DNA of 64,000 nucleotides from Trichomonas vaginalis G3 (Eukaryota > Parabasalia > Trichomonadida > Trichomonadidae): contig NC_067206.1 of assembly GCF_026262505.1 (NCBI RefSeq), positions 39,879,660 to 39,943,659 on the forward strand, written 5' to 3'. Each line of letters starts with the position of its first letter. The first letter of the stretch is position 1. The notes beneath the pieces were generated by a model. The model searched no databases. It was given only the letters and a program-made list of their open reading frames with translations, and had not been told where the DNA came from. Of the stretch, positions 45,501-55,551 are shown piece after piece. The translations under genes were made by a program, and so were the position numbers.

Positions 45501-47334
45501 TTGCGAACTCTGCGTTGCAAATGGAATCATTTCTATTACACGCGAGACAGTAAGCCAGGAAAGCATGAACAAATATATAGGAAATCAAGATAATAACAGA
45601 ATTCCACTAATAGCTATTTGCACATCAAGACTTGGAGAGGGAGTTGACTTAGTGAATGTTGGATCTGTTTTTGTTATGGCTCAAAACCATTCATTAGGTA
45701 TCCCCACAAGCAGAGATTGCGAACAATGGATTGGAAGAGGATACAGAAATTCACATCTTTCACTTGGATGCCCAATAAACAATCCTGCATATGAAGATTA
45801 TAGAAGCTACTGTGCTGATGATCAAAATAAGTTTCAGTTTTCGCATACAGCAGTTTATAGTGGATTTCTTTCAACTCAAGTAGCAAGAAGAATCATTTCG
45901 ATCGATGCATTTTCTCCAATAATAAAAAAGCAAAATGGATCATTGTATCTGATGGACTTTCTACCAAAATCTTTTTCTGAATTAAATATTTCATATTATT
46001 CTCCATTGATTCTCGATCATTTGCAAGATGTAGATGGATCACCTAATATGAAATCAATTATATCATCAATAGAGTTAATGACAATACCAGCTAAAATGGT
46101 AATAAGGAAAACAAATATGTTCACTCTTACAGTAAGGGATATCACACAGTATATACCTGATTTAGTCATTACAGAAACACTTAGCATAGCATGCAATGTA
46201 TGGCCAATTTTTGTTTCATCAATGTATGTAGCACTTGTACGTAATTGCCATTTTGAAGAATCAAATTCTTTTCCTCTTATTCAATTTACAAAATCGGTTG
46301 CATCATGCATGTCAATTCTATCCCCGAAGTCACAAGAAAGTGAAGAGTATAAACTTTGGAATAATATTTATGAATCATTAAAAAGTCCTGATATAAATGC
46401 AGCATCACAGTTACTATCAAAACTTGGATTGAAGATGCCAGATATTTTTGAATACAGAACTATTTCACAGTTTAGTTTCACTATTGGCTCAAAAATAGCA
46501 AACTATAGTGGAATAGCATCTTTATACTTTATTTTTATTATTGGAGTGCTATCAACTGATACAAATATCGATGTTTTTGGACCAAATCCAGAAGGCTTTG
46601 AGAAAAAAGACATATTTGTGATTGATGAAGCAGCATCTAATATTATTGCAAACAATATGATGCTTGTTTTTGATTTGATTGTCACATTTGGTTTTGGAAT
46701 GAATTTGACAAATTTGGGAATTAGCAAATGTCAAAGAACAAAATATCCCCGAATTTATGAATCAAGTAATATTCATGTTTCACCTTGCAGCTGTAGGCCT
46801 TCACTGTATTATATGTGTAAAGAATATAATCCATTTATGATGAGAACGGGTGCAAATGATGAAATTATCATGAACTGTGAAAAAGAAGAAGACGTGTTCA
46901 AATGCTTTTCATCATGCTTCAATGCACTTTTATCTCTTAATGAAGAATATGACAGCTTATTCATTCATTTTACTGATGATGAAAATTGGACTCAATATTC
47001 AACCAAATTCAGTAATTTAATGGAATTACTCATAAAGAGAACAAAGACATCGCATGACCCTCGTTTAGAAGTATTTAGCGACGGGATGCGTAAACTTAAT
47101 GATATCTATGAAAACTTAAAAATACATTCTGATCAATTATCCGAAGCAATGTCACCATTTATTTCACTCATAAATGGATTTTGCTTCAATTTCTTACCGC
47201 AATTCTCAACTGAGAGCTACAATGATGATGAAATTGCCGAAAATTTCAAAAGATTTGTTTTAGTTGCTCTTAATGATATTGGGATAAATAATATTGAAGA
47301 AATAATTGTTCTTAGTAAGAAAACTTCTAATTGA
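42544..47334 (+). CDS. Giant superfamily 2 helicase, 1596 aa, intact
   Basis: Helicase motifs: I STPPGSGKTACE near residue 418, II IIIDEWD near 612, III LILASGTG near 660, V GEGVDLVNV near 1031, VI QWIGRGYRNS near 1061. About 400 residues before and 530 after the core match nothing I recognise, and about 370 residues separate motifs III and V. It is probably the replication or transcription helicase of the element. TTCATTTTTTC lies 40 bases before the ATG. Compared with copy 2 it lacks two single codons, in frame, and none of the frame breaks. The distant family is unknown. Confidence 0.8.
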   Translation: MVEVDRSDNIEESILKSLSSIKLSNSFIKDTIEEKDEKINSGEYGDLSTRSLQILLETNELSIVSEGSLAAYTNDLLEFSDRPTSTDHVANSIHVSIRVLDSIGDKEATNCLLSKIQIDQSKHNHKIVSPAHIIHAYCSHTDHLSIVHGYYANSCAYIAANKEMDHFYALLQSYSSDNEYIIADYSIHRYSTHEEKIKLSSLVIIYSVIYLDENKRSIPKRIASASASKSSVIDDLIKMSAISSAGIPVSDFIPSFNSLEEATKNDQTIAIYFDDFQNIVGYRILNKISSIISDPNEGNCISFTKIGLFILRGTQKKIRNASDSVIKESSNGVQKSIKSYSIDIFNKVCTYLMDKFKERNSTFNINFGDPISAMNFVTKMLYGKSPNETQAAFAQSAFKIDSNFKNQSRVFFLSTPPGSGKTACEIMPAVLERFRQIDSKIGDEKGSVIIATSLVQVSAQIATFASKMICSSEKWIRVKRLDGGIKEQTEDGYHSNMLFRKKSFRENIANIKWFYKQLVDDENIPSIVQDLMKKFNVSENKEIENEITSVFEDENLFRKKVFSEVLDGFDSESQCIADCIVGTYEMVASALSYSISTGKSQDIIRKIKYIIIDEWDTIFRVATMNNNRTLMQTMNQRFSQSYCLIALAILIMKVNPSTKLILASGTGNEMLNKCEDNFRTGKQSNMLEPLMRPIISYCDYESIIKKIEELSNDKNNAAANFSLNIMRNKIKTIEEFMKESIPRMIKISSSNIWGTRKLSSLPKSVLSTVMQAYTMVNYIFCEKCMNSGVIRASYALKSTTTNDHVMHTIMHLTALFLIDMNIAETIKMLAKYPSMQSWMFMISVIICVLTHENMSFSEKTSLIFIQKKELHIGMMILIGTILLILKKEGKIDAEFLSNRSPPDNEILETIAAISAKPIKFVDKCSSIAQTSKSYSIDHIVHKSELTKENYVKIKQITSIDEVDYAAYAISKDLLKLNFDIDHIWNLCELCVANGIISITRETVSQESMNKYIGNQDNNRIPLIAICTSRLGEGVDLVNVGSVFVMAQNHSLGIPTSRDCEQWIGRGYRNSHLSLGCPINNPAYEDYRSYCADDQNKFQFSHTAVYSGFLSTQVARRIISIDAFSPIIKKQNGSLYLMDFLPKSFSELNISYYSPLILDHLQDVDGSPNMKSIISSIELMTIPAKMVIRKTNMFTLTVRDITQYIPDLVITETLSIACNVWPIFVSSMYVALVRNCHFEESNSFPLIQFTKSVASCMSILSPKSQESEEYKLWNNIYESLKSPDINAASQLLSKLGLKMPDIFEYRTISQFSFTIGSKIANYSGIASLYFIFIIGVLSTDTNIDVFGPNPEGFEKKDIFVIDEAASNIIANNMMLVFDLIVTFGFGMNLTNLGISKCQRTKYPRIYESSNIHVSPCSCRPSLYYMCKEYNPFMMRTGANDEIIMNCEKEEDVFKCFSSCFNALLSLNEEYDSLFIHFTDDENWTQYSTKFSNLMELLIKRTKTSHDPRLEVFSDGMRKLNDIYENLKIHSDQLSEAMSPFISLINGFCFNFLPQFSTESYNDDEIAENFKRFVLVALNDIGINNIEEIIVLSKKTSN

Positions 47335-47635
47335 TCAAATAGTGTATTTCATTTATGTATATATAAAATATTTATTATTTAACTATTTCCATTCACTGAT
47401 TTTTTGTCATCATACTATAACATATCGGAATATAAATCATTTCAATTTGTTTTGAGTATCATAAATCCATTAAAATTTAAAAAAAGATACAATAAAGTGA
47501 ATGATAAATACTATGTACTTATATTAATAAAATGAAATATTATTTAGAAAATATATTTTCTCATATAATTAATCTCATTATTCATTAAATAAAAGTAAAT
47601 ATAAATAATTTTGAATTTGTTTAGTTAAAGCTAAA

Positions 47636-47980
47636 TCACTCTTTCTTCTTTATTTGCTTGCGTGTATTTTTGGTACTTTTCGAAACAAGCACATTAACAA
47701 GTGTATTATTAATTATTGGAGCAATTCTTTCACTAAAATCAATATCAGATGCCATACCAAACGCAATTGCTTTGCAGAGATCAATATCACTTTTGATGCT
47801 TTCGTTGAAAACATTAGATGCCTCAACAAACTTTAGTGCTCTTTCAAAGTTCTCTGAAGTAGTTTTTGGCATATCATTATTTTTTTCTTCTTTCACTGAA
47901 TCGGATTCAGTAGTATGTGGGGCATATTGATAAGGAGCCTTAGAGTGAAACTTGCCACCGTATGGAGACTTGGATGACAT
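47636..47980 (-). CDS. Unknown protein p114, copy 1
   Basis: 114 residues: a basic/aromatic front (MSSKSPYGGKFHSKAPYQYAP), an acidic linker, a helical middle with an aspartate-rich turn, and a strongly basic end (KSTKNTRKQIKKKE). Identical protein at 55552-55896. It might be a small DNA-binding or nuclear protein. It converges on the helicase with a 300-base AT-rich gap that holds nothing obvious. TCAATA stands just before the ATG, a weaker initiator than in the other genes. Confidence 0.7.
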   Translation of the reverse strand: MSSKSPYGGKFHSKAPYQYAPHTTESDSVKEEKNNDMPKTTSENFERALKFVEASNVFNESIKSDIDLCKAIAFGMASDIDFSERIAPIINNTLVNVLVSKSTKNTRKQIKKKE

Positions 47981-48503
47981 TATTGATTAATAAAAATTTC
48001 TATATCTTCTCAAAACTACATTTTATATGATTTAAGATCAAAAACTATCATTGTAATATTAACTATTGAGCAATTATAAGCGAAATTAAAAAAAATTTGA
48101 CTCAAAAGTTATTTGAATAGTATCACAATTTTATTTAGTTTTGAGAATCATTCAAAAGTAGATTTACGAAAATAAGTTTTACTAATATAAATAATAATTT
48201 GCATTATCTTAATCCCTAAACTGTACAAAAAGAGAAAAAAGTCTTTTAAGTGTGATTTAATGAATTAAAATCTTTAAATATATCATCTGATAATTATGAT
48301 TACATTTAAAAGATGAAAAGAAATAAACAGTATTTATACATATAAAATATTACTATAATACACATATCTACCGAAAGTATCTGCATTTTTTCAAAAGTAT
48401 GCATTTACACTTATGTTTATTTTCACAAAGTTAATTGTAATGTGTGTGGATACATAGATGTTGGCAAAAAAATAACTCACTATAGTAGTTAAAATAATAT
48501 TTA
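47981..48503. promoter_or_regulatory. Intergenic region with TCAAAAGT motifs
   Basis: This 523-bp stretch lies upstream of p114 and downstream of p274. It has at least three TCAAAAGT octamers (near 48103, 48151 and 48394) and no plausible frame. The inverted copy is 55028-55551. Confidence 0.5.
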
Positions 48504-49328
48504 TTAATTTTCTTCATTTTCATCAATATTTGATTCACAATTATTCAAGTCATAATAATCAACAAAAGGTTCGGATATAGTGCTGTTATCAACCCACTTT
48601 TCAGAGCTACCCAATGCATCAACTTCAACATCCATTGTACACTGCTCATCAGATCCTGATGCAAAATCTGTGAGAGCTTTGTATCCTATTTTGACTGAAT
48701 TACCTGGATAGTCAACACAGTGAATTATTATTTCTGATATATCTTTTCCCCATGGATTTTCTCTATTTATCATTCTATGGGCAAGTTCGATTTCTTGAAC
48801 TTTGTCGAATCCTATTGAAGAGAGAATCTGGCGATTCAACTTATTCTTTTGATAGATATCATACAATTCATCGATAACATCATAAAAGATTATTGGAAGC
48901 CATTTGCAAAAAAGAGTTGCATCATGCATGTCTATCTTTGCACATATAACATCAACTTTTCCACTAGCTAAAGCAAGTTTTGTCCAGTCAAATATGCTGA
49001 AAGGAAATATGTAGTATTTGCTTCTCCTGAAACTTGGACTGACAAGGAATTCAGGGTATTCTGTGTCTATTGGAATTATAGAAATCCTACAAAAAGCAGG
49101 TGCTTGCATTTTGGATAATGCAAACATTGTTGGGCCCATCAGCATTGCCTGCCTTTCTTCTTCATTTTTACTACAGAATTGCTCTCTGCTAGAGATCATT
49201 TTCGTAATTAATCTTCTCATTGCGATATCAGGTACTATATTATCTGGATAAATGAGCTGTGGTGACCAAAAACTATTAATATTATGCTCTTCACCATTTG
49301 TTATATCTTTTACTTCCTGAGAGTCCAT
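48504..49328 (-). CDS. Unknown protein p274, copy 1
   Basis: This 274-residue protein appears folded, with many aromatic residues (RRSKYYIFPFSIFDWTKLALASG), Cys residues spread through it and an acidic end (NNCESNIDENEEN). Identical protein at 54203-55027. TTCATTTTTTATT directly precedes the ATG, the clearest initiator of the set. No family was recognised; a tyrosine-recombinase signature was looked for and not found. Confidence 0.75.
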   Translation of the reverse strand: MDSQEVKDITNGEEHNINSFWSPQLIYPDNIVPDIAMRRLITKMISSREQFCSKNEEERQAMLMGPTMFALSKMQAPAFCRISIIPIDTEYPEFLVSPSFRRSKYYIFPFSIFDWTKLALASGKVDVICAKIDMHDATLFCKWLPIIFYDVIDELYDIYQKNKLNRQILSSIGFDKVQEIELAHRMINRENPWGKDISEIIIHCVDYPGNSVKIGYKALTDFASGSDEQCTMDVEVDALGSSEKWVDNSTISEPFVDYYDLNNCESNIDENEEN

Positions 49329-49447
49329 AATAAAAAATGAATTTTGTGAATAATTTTCATATATTCAAAAAGATATCTAAAATAAAAACAATAATCCAGA
49401 TAATGCCTCTTAAACGAAATAAATTAAAATTGGTAGATAATAGACAA

Positions 49448-49758
49448 CTATTCAAAAAGTTAACTTTTGACAAAAATCGAAAAGTACTCAAAAGTGGTTC
49501 CGATAATTTTGATGAACGATAAATTAATATTGCATAAATAAGATATTAAACAATTTTTCGAATAAATTTTATCTTTTTCGCATGTAAAATATCTACATAA
49601 AAAATTATACGTTAACTTTTGTTTTCTCATTGAAAATTTACTTCTTCACAAAAGTGGAAACCAGTTATAATTCGATAATAAGCATAAATAAAACTATAAA
49701 CAAAAAATAATTTTGAGTACGATCAAATATCACTTTTGAATGAATAATTCAAAAGTAA
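49448..49758 (-). repeat. W repeat, copy 2 (reverse, p274 side)
   Basis: Reverse-oriented W. The palindrome carries one extra A (TTCAAAAAGTTAACTTTTGA), and the outer end reads GAATTATTC on the W strand, variants shared with copy 3, the other p274-side W. Confidence 0.9.
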
Positions 49759-50062
49759 GATTTTAAAATTAGTCCCTTTCAAATTTAATAATACTTCAAA
49801 ATTTTATGTTGATTGAGATATAATTCTATTTATTAATCAATGATTTATTTGAAATTAATATTTTTTTCAATAAATGTCTTATCAATCTAATTCAAATCCC
49901 ATCAATATTAGAAGAAATATGTTTGAAAACACAATATAAATACAAAACATGTATAAATTTTGAAATTTATATAAAAAAATAATAAATTAAGATAATTTAA
50001 TTGATAATAAGTAATAAATTAGGATTGTATTAATGAAATATACAAAAATTATTAGTATTAAG

Positions 50063-51403
50063 TTATTTTAGATCTCTATCATTAAATTTGTCCTTCAAAA
50101 CTTGGATATAGCATTTAATCATGCATATCATACCATTTAAGTATTGTGCTACTTCATTATCGATCTGCATTTCTGCTTCTTTCCATATATTCGAATCTAC
50201 AACATCTTGAATTAACATTTTTGCAATATTGATGATTGAACAAGAACCATCATCAACAAATATTGAATGTAGAAAGATCTCAATTATGCTTTTGTTGTCA
50301 GTCATGAAGTAATCACATCTTTCTTTGAGTGTCCCAGAAAAGAATGTTTTCAATGATTCAATTCCCATAACATATATCGGGGTTATGATATCTTTATCCA
50401 CTGAAAAAATTCGTTGAGAAAATGATAGTATTTCATTTCTCTCAGTTATGGAGTCATCAATCAAATCGAATTCATTTTCATTGAATGAATAATTTGAGCA
50501 TGAAAAATTTAATGCATCAATTTTTTTATGTACAGAAATGTTAATATTTGTATCTTCGTAGCCATTCTCATTACTATTGATAGCATTAATTGATTTAATG
50601 AGATAAAGAGGTAAATCTTCCCATAAATTGAAATAACTGATATCAAGATTTCTTATATCTCCATATATATCTGCGTTCAGAATGTCATGCAATTCATTGA
50701 TAAAGTCATAGTTATTCATTATATTTCCGGTTTTAAACTCCGTATCAATGAACCATGGTACAATTAATCCATTTTCCAATATCGAAATTACATCATTAAT
50801 CAATTCACCATTAATATTTTCATAATCTTGATCATTATCTTCTTCATAGTCCCATAAATCTTGGCTGACTGGGGTAATTACGATAGATTGGAACCAAACT
50901 GGAATTGATGAATCAACATCAATGAGTCCTGATTTAGATCGCATTAAATTAAAAGTTGGATAGTTGACGACTTTATTATTATTTTGTGCTTCATAAAATT
51001 TTCCTTTTTCATAAATAAAGCAAAATCTTCCATTCCCTATTCTTTCTTCAGATCTGGTAGTTCCAAATGACTGAATATGATCAAACTCATTGTAATGTTC
51101 ATGAATTCCAGAAATATCTTTGGAATGAATTATTGTTTCATTATAAAAAGTTATGAATCTGTGGATAACAAGAACAAGAATTGAAAGGGGATCATGAAAT
51201 TCTGAGATGTATCTGTAAGATGCTGCAATCCCTTTAAGGAAATCTTTACTTTCCTGAAAACTATTAAAGCACAAAGCAAGTTTATATGCCTCGGATATCA
51301 GGATATCAATTGGAATATTTCCTGAAATCTTATCTTTAGATAACTTGACTTCTGTATCATTGCCTTCATGTATTTCTTCTTCAGTAATATATTTGTAGAA
51401 CAT
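50063..51403 (-). CDS. Unknown acidic protein, 446 aa (p446), single copy
   Basis: This is the only gene of the unit present once. It is acidic, with Asp/Asn-rich stretches (WDYEEDNDQDYENINGE) and no recognised domain or membrane segment. The ATG at 51403 is preferred over the one six codons upstream because TTCATTTTTAATA directly precedes it, as in p274 and p178. It lies between W copy 2 and p178. The right-hand inverted U2 stops just before this gene, so no second copy is seen. Confidence 0.7.
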   Translation of the reverse strand: MFYKYITEEEIHEGNDTEVKLSKDKISGNIPIDILISEAYKLALCFNSFQESKDFLKGIAASYRYISEFHDPLSILVLVIHRFITFYNETIIHSKDISGIHEHYNEFDHIQSFGTTRSEERIGNGRFCFIYEKGKFYEAQNNNKVVNYPTFNLMRSKSGLIDVDSSIPVWFQSIVITPVSQDLWDYEEDNDQDYENINGELINDVISILENGLIVPWFIDTEFKTGNIMNNYDFINELHDILNADIYGDIRNLDISYFNLWEDLPLYLIKSINAINSNENGYEDTNINISVHKKIDALNFSCSNYSFNENEFDLIDDSITERNEILSFSQRIFSVDKDIITPIYVMGIESLKTFFSGTLKERCDYFMTDNKSIIEIFLHSIFVDDGSCSIINIAKMLIQDVVDSNIWKEAEMQIDNEVAQYLNGMICMIKCYIQVLKDKFNDRDLK

Positions 51404-51694
51404 TATTAAAAATGAACTCATAATGAAAATTTTAAAAATAATTTTCAGAGCTGAACAAATTATAGTATATAAAAAGAATTAAACAAATGATGTCCAATTA
51501 AACAAAAATCAATCAAATCAAAATTTAAATTTCCTTCAAAAGTGTTTCCGATAATTTTAATAAAAGTGAACGATTATGTATAAATCAAAGAGTACTTCTT
51601 TTTATCGACGATCCAAAATTTTATTTTATTTCTCTCAAAAGTAGAACACTGAGAATAAAAATTGTGAAGAACTTTCAAAAAAAATCAATATTTA

Positions 51695-52231
51695 TTATAA
51701 TCTATCATAAAGTTCTATAAATTCAGAGTTATTAATGCATAAATAGACTAATGCATATATTCCTGTTCTGAATTTTTCATTTTTTTGGTTCATATTCATT
51801 GACTTTGTAAGAAATTTATTAATTTCGATATGAAAATTTTCACAAAGCTTTATCTTGTCAGAGAATTCAGGGATTCCTAGTTCATTCTGACCTATTGTGC
51901 AAAGTTGCATCATCTCTGCACATTTTTCGCAATCATAAAGTCCAAGATCTTCAAGAAGTCTTAAAAGATCTTCAAATCTTGATATTCTATCTGAAGCATG
52001 AAAATATGGAGCAATTAGTTCGACGTACATCGAAAATGATCCCAATGCAGATTTGCAGATCGAAAATGCTGTTGCAACAGCTGGATGGTAGTCGTTTTTA
52101 TCATTCATTGCATCTGAGAAAATTAATTCTATTTCCTTGTAACTCTCTGTGTTCATCGCATTTTCTTTAACTGCATGAATGGCGAAATCGAAAATATTTC
52201 GAAATATGTCTTTCCTTTCTTGAAAGAACAT
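51695..52231 (-). CDS. Unknown helical protein p178, copy 1
   Basis: 178 residues from the ATG at 52231, chosen because TTCATTTTTTATT directly precedes it; 22 more upstream codons are open but lie in promoter sequence. The protein is helical, with a CEKCAEMMQLC cluster near residue 110. No family was recognised. It diverges from the kinase; TCAAAAGT octamers at 52340 and 52380 lie between them. Confidence 0.7.
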   Translation of the reverse strand: MFFQERKDIFRNIFDFAIHAVKENAMNTESYKEIELIFSDAMNDKNDYHPAVATAFSICKSALGSFSMYVELIAPYFHASDRISRFEDLLRLLEDLGLYDCEKCAEMMQLCTIGQNELGIPEFSDKIKLCENFHIEINKFLTKSMNMNQKNEKFRTGIYALVYLCINNSEFIELYDRL

Positions 52232-52425
52232 AATAAAAAATGAAATAAAATTTAAAAATTGAGTTGATATTATATATTTTAATTGTATTTTGATCAATTA
52301 TCATTTTTAGAACAACTAATTTCCCACCAACTAACTGTATTCAAAAGTTAAATTGAAATATTTCATTCAAAACTTATACTCAAAAGTTAAATCGAGAACA
52401 TGAAGACAGAAATCATTTTAAGAAG

Positions 52426-53064
52426 ATGAAGTACGTTCCAATCGTGATCACTGGCCCAATTGGTGCAGGAAAATCAACATTAGCACGAATGATTTCGAAA
52501 CATCTTGCTATTGATTATGTAAAAGAATATATTGATATAAATGATGGCGAAGAGATGCTTCTAAAGTTCAAAGCGAATTCCATATCATCGCAAGATTTCC
52601 AAGAGTATATTCTTCAAACATACAAAAGCCAGCTCATGCATGTTAAAGGCAATGCATTTGTAATGGAGAGACTTCCTGAAGAAGGTTCGATCATTTTCAG
52701 CAACAGTGATAAAAGCATTCTTGAAAGAGTAGTTCAAGTTCAAGAAGAGTTTGATATTTATGGATACAAAGGAGAAGCAACAGTTCTCACGATTCATAAC
52801 AGTGGCCAAAGTACAGAAATGATAATGAATGAAGTACTTTGCACATTGTTCGGAACCAAACACGTTTCGCGAGAAATGCTGATTTATCTAAAGAGTTTGA
52901 ACGGTATCATCATTTATTTGAGAACAACACCAGAGATGTGTATCGAAAGAATAAGAAGGAGAAACAGATTTGCTGAGAAGTCCATAACATTGGATGATAT
53001 GAAAGAAATGTGTAAAAAGTATGATACATACATCAATAGTTTCAAGAACTACTATATTCAATAA
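52426..53064 (+). CDS. Deoxynucleoside-kinase-like P-loop kinase, copy 2
   Basis: 212 residues; differs from copy 1 at two positions (FVMERL for FIMERL, NSFKNYY for NNFKNYY). P-loop GPIGAGKST and the arginine lid are intact. It has the same initiator. This copy sits inside the complete U2 and is the best reference for the unit. Confidence 0.75.
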   Translation: MKYVPIVITGPIGAGKSTLARMISKHLAIDYVKEYIDINDGEEMLLKFKANSISSQDFQEYILQTYKSQLMHVKGNAFVMERLPEEGSIIFSNSDKSILERVVQVQEEFDIYGYKGEATVLTIHNSGQSTEMIMNEVLCTLFGTKHVSREMLIYLKSLNGIIIYLRTTPEMCIERIRRRNRFAEKSITLDDMKEMCKKYDTYINSFKNYYIQ

Positions 53065-53327
53065 AAGAATATTTTTTTTTGAAATATTTATATAATTATA
53101 TATCATTTCTAAATATGCACAAAAATATCATGTGAATATACTTACATTAATAGAATAGATTACTGAATTAAGCAAATAACAAGTTAACAACTTTATGAAT
53201 AATGATAAAAGATATAGAATGCTTCCCACACTATAGTTTTTTTTTAATTATGGCGAGTGTTCACCATATATCAGTCATTCATGAAATAAACATTAATGAA
53301 AAAAAATATTTAAAACTGGTACTTTTA

Positions 53328-53597
53328 CTAATGATATAAACTATTTAAACTCTTAAGCATTTCAAGGTGAGAAATGATTTTGCATATTGTGTAAGTTGCG
53401 GTTCTTGCTTCCTCAACAATCGTATTTATTGACCTTATGTAAGCTTCTGTATCGCTTTCATTCATCACACTTAAATTTTCAATGAAATTGTCAATATCAA
53501 TGAGATCCGGAGTTTGTTCATTAATAGTTCTTAAGAACTCAAATACTGAACTAAGTTCTGGATCTTGTGACAGAACATTGATAGAAACACTTGACAT
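53328..53597 (-). CDS. Small acidic helical protein p89, copy 2
   Basis: Same 89 residues as 41641-41910. Runs of T and A around it are one base shorter than in copy 1. Function unknown. Confidence 0.7.
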   Translation of the reverse strand: MSSVSINVLSQDPELSSVFEFLRTINEQTPDLIDIDNFIENLSVMNESDTEAYIRSINTIVEEARTATYTICKIISHLEMLKSLNSLYH

Positions 53598-53771
53598 CTC
53601 TTCTGAGAAAAATGAGATAATAGAAATTGAATTGATCTGGGCATGATTTTAAAAGTTCATCTTGAACTTTTCATATGATTGAAGGAATGCAAATTTAATG
53701 AAATATTCTGAAATGATTTTATTAATCATTATATTTTAAATGGATATTTTTAATATTTACTATAAAAAAAT

Positions 53772-54083
53772 TTACTTTTGAATTATTCATTCAAAAGTGA
53801 TATTTGATCGTACTCAAAATTATTTTTTGTTTATAGTTTTATTTATGCTTATTATCGAATTATAACTGGTTTCCACTTTTGTGAAGAAGTAAATTTTCAA
53901 TGAGAAAACAAAAGTTAACGTATAATTTTTTTATGTAGATATTTTACATGCGAAAAAGATAAAATTTATTCGAAAAATTGTTTAATATCTTATTTATGCA
54001 ATATTAATTTATCGTTCATCAAAATTATCGGAACCACTTTTGAGTACTTTTCGATTTTTGTCAAAAGTTAACTTTTTGAATAG
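53772..54083 (+). repeat. W repeat, copy 3 (forward, p274 side)
   Basis: Forward W, but followed by p274 rather than the helicase. It carries the variants of copy 2 (extra T in the palindrome; GAATTATTC at the outer end; ATAATTTTTTTATG in the middle). So the W next to p274 is one allele in both arms. Confidence 0.9.
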
Positions 54084-54202
54084 TTGTCTATTATCTACCA
54101 ATTTTAATTTATTTCGTTTAAGAGGCATTATCTGGATTATTGTTTTTATTTTAGATATCTTTTTGAATATATGAAAATTATTCACAAAATTCATTTTTTA
54201 TT

Positions 54203-55027
54203 ATGGACTCTCAGGAAGTAAAAGATATAACAAATGGTGAAGAGCATAATATTAATAGTTTTTGGTCACCACAGCTCATTTATCCAGATAATATAGTACC
54301 TGATATCGCAATGAGAAGATTAATTACGAAAATGATCTCTAGCAGAGAGCAATTCTGTAGTAAAAATGAAGAAGAAAGGCAGGCAATGCTGATGGGCCCA
54401 ACAATGTTTGCATTATCCAAAATGCAAGCACCTGCTTTTTGTAGGATTTCTATAATTCCAATAGACACAGAATACCCTGAATTCCTTGTCAGTCCAAGTT
54501 TCAGGAGAAGCAAATACTACATATTTCCTTTCAGCATATTTGACTGGACAAAACTTGCTTTAGCTAGTGGAAAAGTTGATGTTATATGTGCAAAGATAGA
54601 CATGCATGATGCAACTCTTTTTTGCAAATGGCTTCCAATAATCTTTTATGATGTTATCGATGAATTGTATGATATCTATCAAAAGAATAAGTTGAATCGC
54701 CAGATTCTCTCTTCAATAGGATTCGACAAAGTTCAAGAAATCGAACTTGCCCATAGAATGATAAATAGAGAAAATCCATGGGGAAAAGATATATCAGAAA
54801 TAATAATTCACTGTGTTGACTATCCAGGTAATTCAGTCAAAATAGGATACAAAGCTCTCACAGATTTTGCATCAGGATCTGATGAGCAGTGTACAATGGA
54901 TGTTGAAGTTGATGCATTGGGTAGCTCTGAAAAGTGGGTTGATAACAGCACTATATCCGAACCTTTTGTTGATTATTATGACTTGAATAATTGTGAATCA
55001 AATATTGATGAAAATGAAGAAAATTAA
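54203..55027 (+). CDS. Unknown protein p274, copy 2 (inverted arm)
   Basis: Protein identical to 48504-49328, on the opposite strand as part of inverted U1. TTCATTTTTTATT precedes the ATG. Confidence 0.75.
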   Translation: MDSQEVKDITNGEEHNINSFWSPQLIYPDNIVPDIAMRRLITKMISSREQFCSKNEEERQAMLMGPTMFALSKMQAPAFCRISIIPIDTEYPEFLVSPSFRRSKYYIFPFSIFDWTKLALASGKVDVICAKIDMHDATLFCKWLPIIFYDVIDELYDIYQKNKLNRQILSSIGFDKVQEIELAHRMINRENPWGKDISEIIIHCVDYPGNSVKIGYKALTDFASGSDEQCTMDVEVDALGSSEKWVDNSTISEPFVDYYDLNNCESNIDENEEN

Positions 55028-55551
55028 TAAATATTATTTTAACTACTATAGTGAGTTATTTTTATTGCCAACATCTATGTATCCACACACATTACAATTA
55101 ACTTTGTGAAAATAAACATAAGTGTAAATGCATACTTTTGAAAAAATGCAGATACTTTCGGTAGATATGTGTATTATAGTAATATTTTATATGTATAAAT
55201 ACTGTTTATTTCTTTTCATCTTTTAAATGTAATCATAATTATCAGATGATATATTTAAAGATTTTAATTCATTAAATCACACTTAAAAGACTTTTTTCTC
55301 TTTTTGTACAGTTTAGGGATTAAGATAATGCAAATTATTATTTATATTAGTAAAACTTATTTTCGTAAATCTACTTTTGAATGATTCTCAAAACTAAATA
55401 AAATTGTGATACTATTCAAATAACTTTTGAGTCAAATTTTTTTTAATTTCGCTTATAATTGCTCAATAGTTAATATTACAATGATAGTTTTTGATCTTAA
55501 ATCATATAAAATGTAGTTTTGAGAAGATATAGAAATTTTTATTAATCAATA

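Noticed and set aside
49337-49522. 61-codon frame upstream of p274 (and its copy at 54009-54194)
   Set aside because: Lies over the p274 promoter and the end of W; its sequence is explained by the repeat.
42086-49758. W repeats as terminal repeats of a retroelement
   Set aside because: They are inverted, not direct, and no reverse transcriptase, integrase or primer site is present.
48504-51403. p274 or p446 as the recombinase that flips the element
   Set aside because: No R-H-R-Y or serine-recombinase pattern could be seen; flipping may rely on host recombination.
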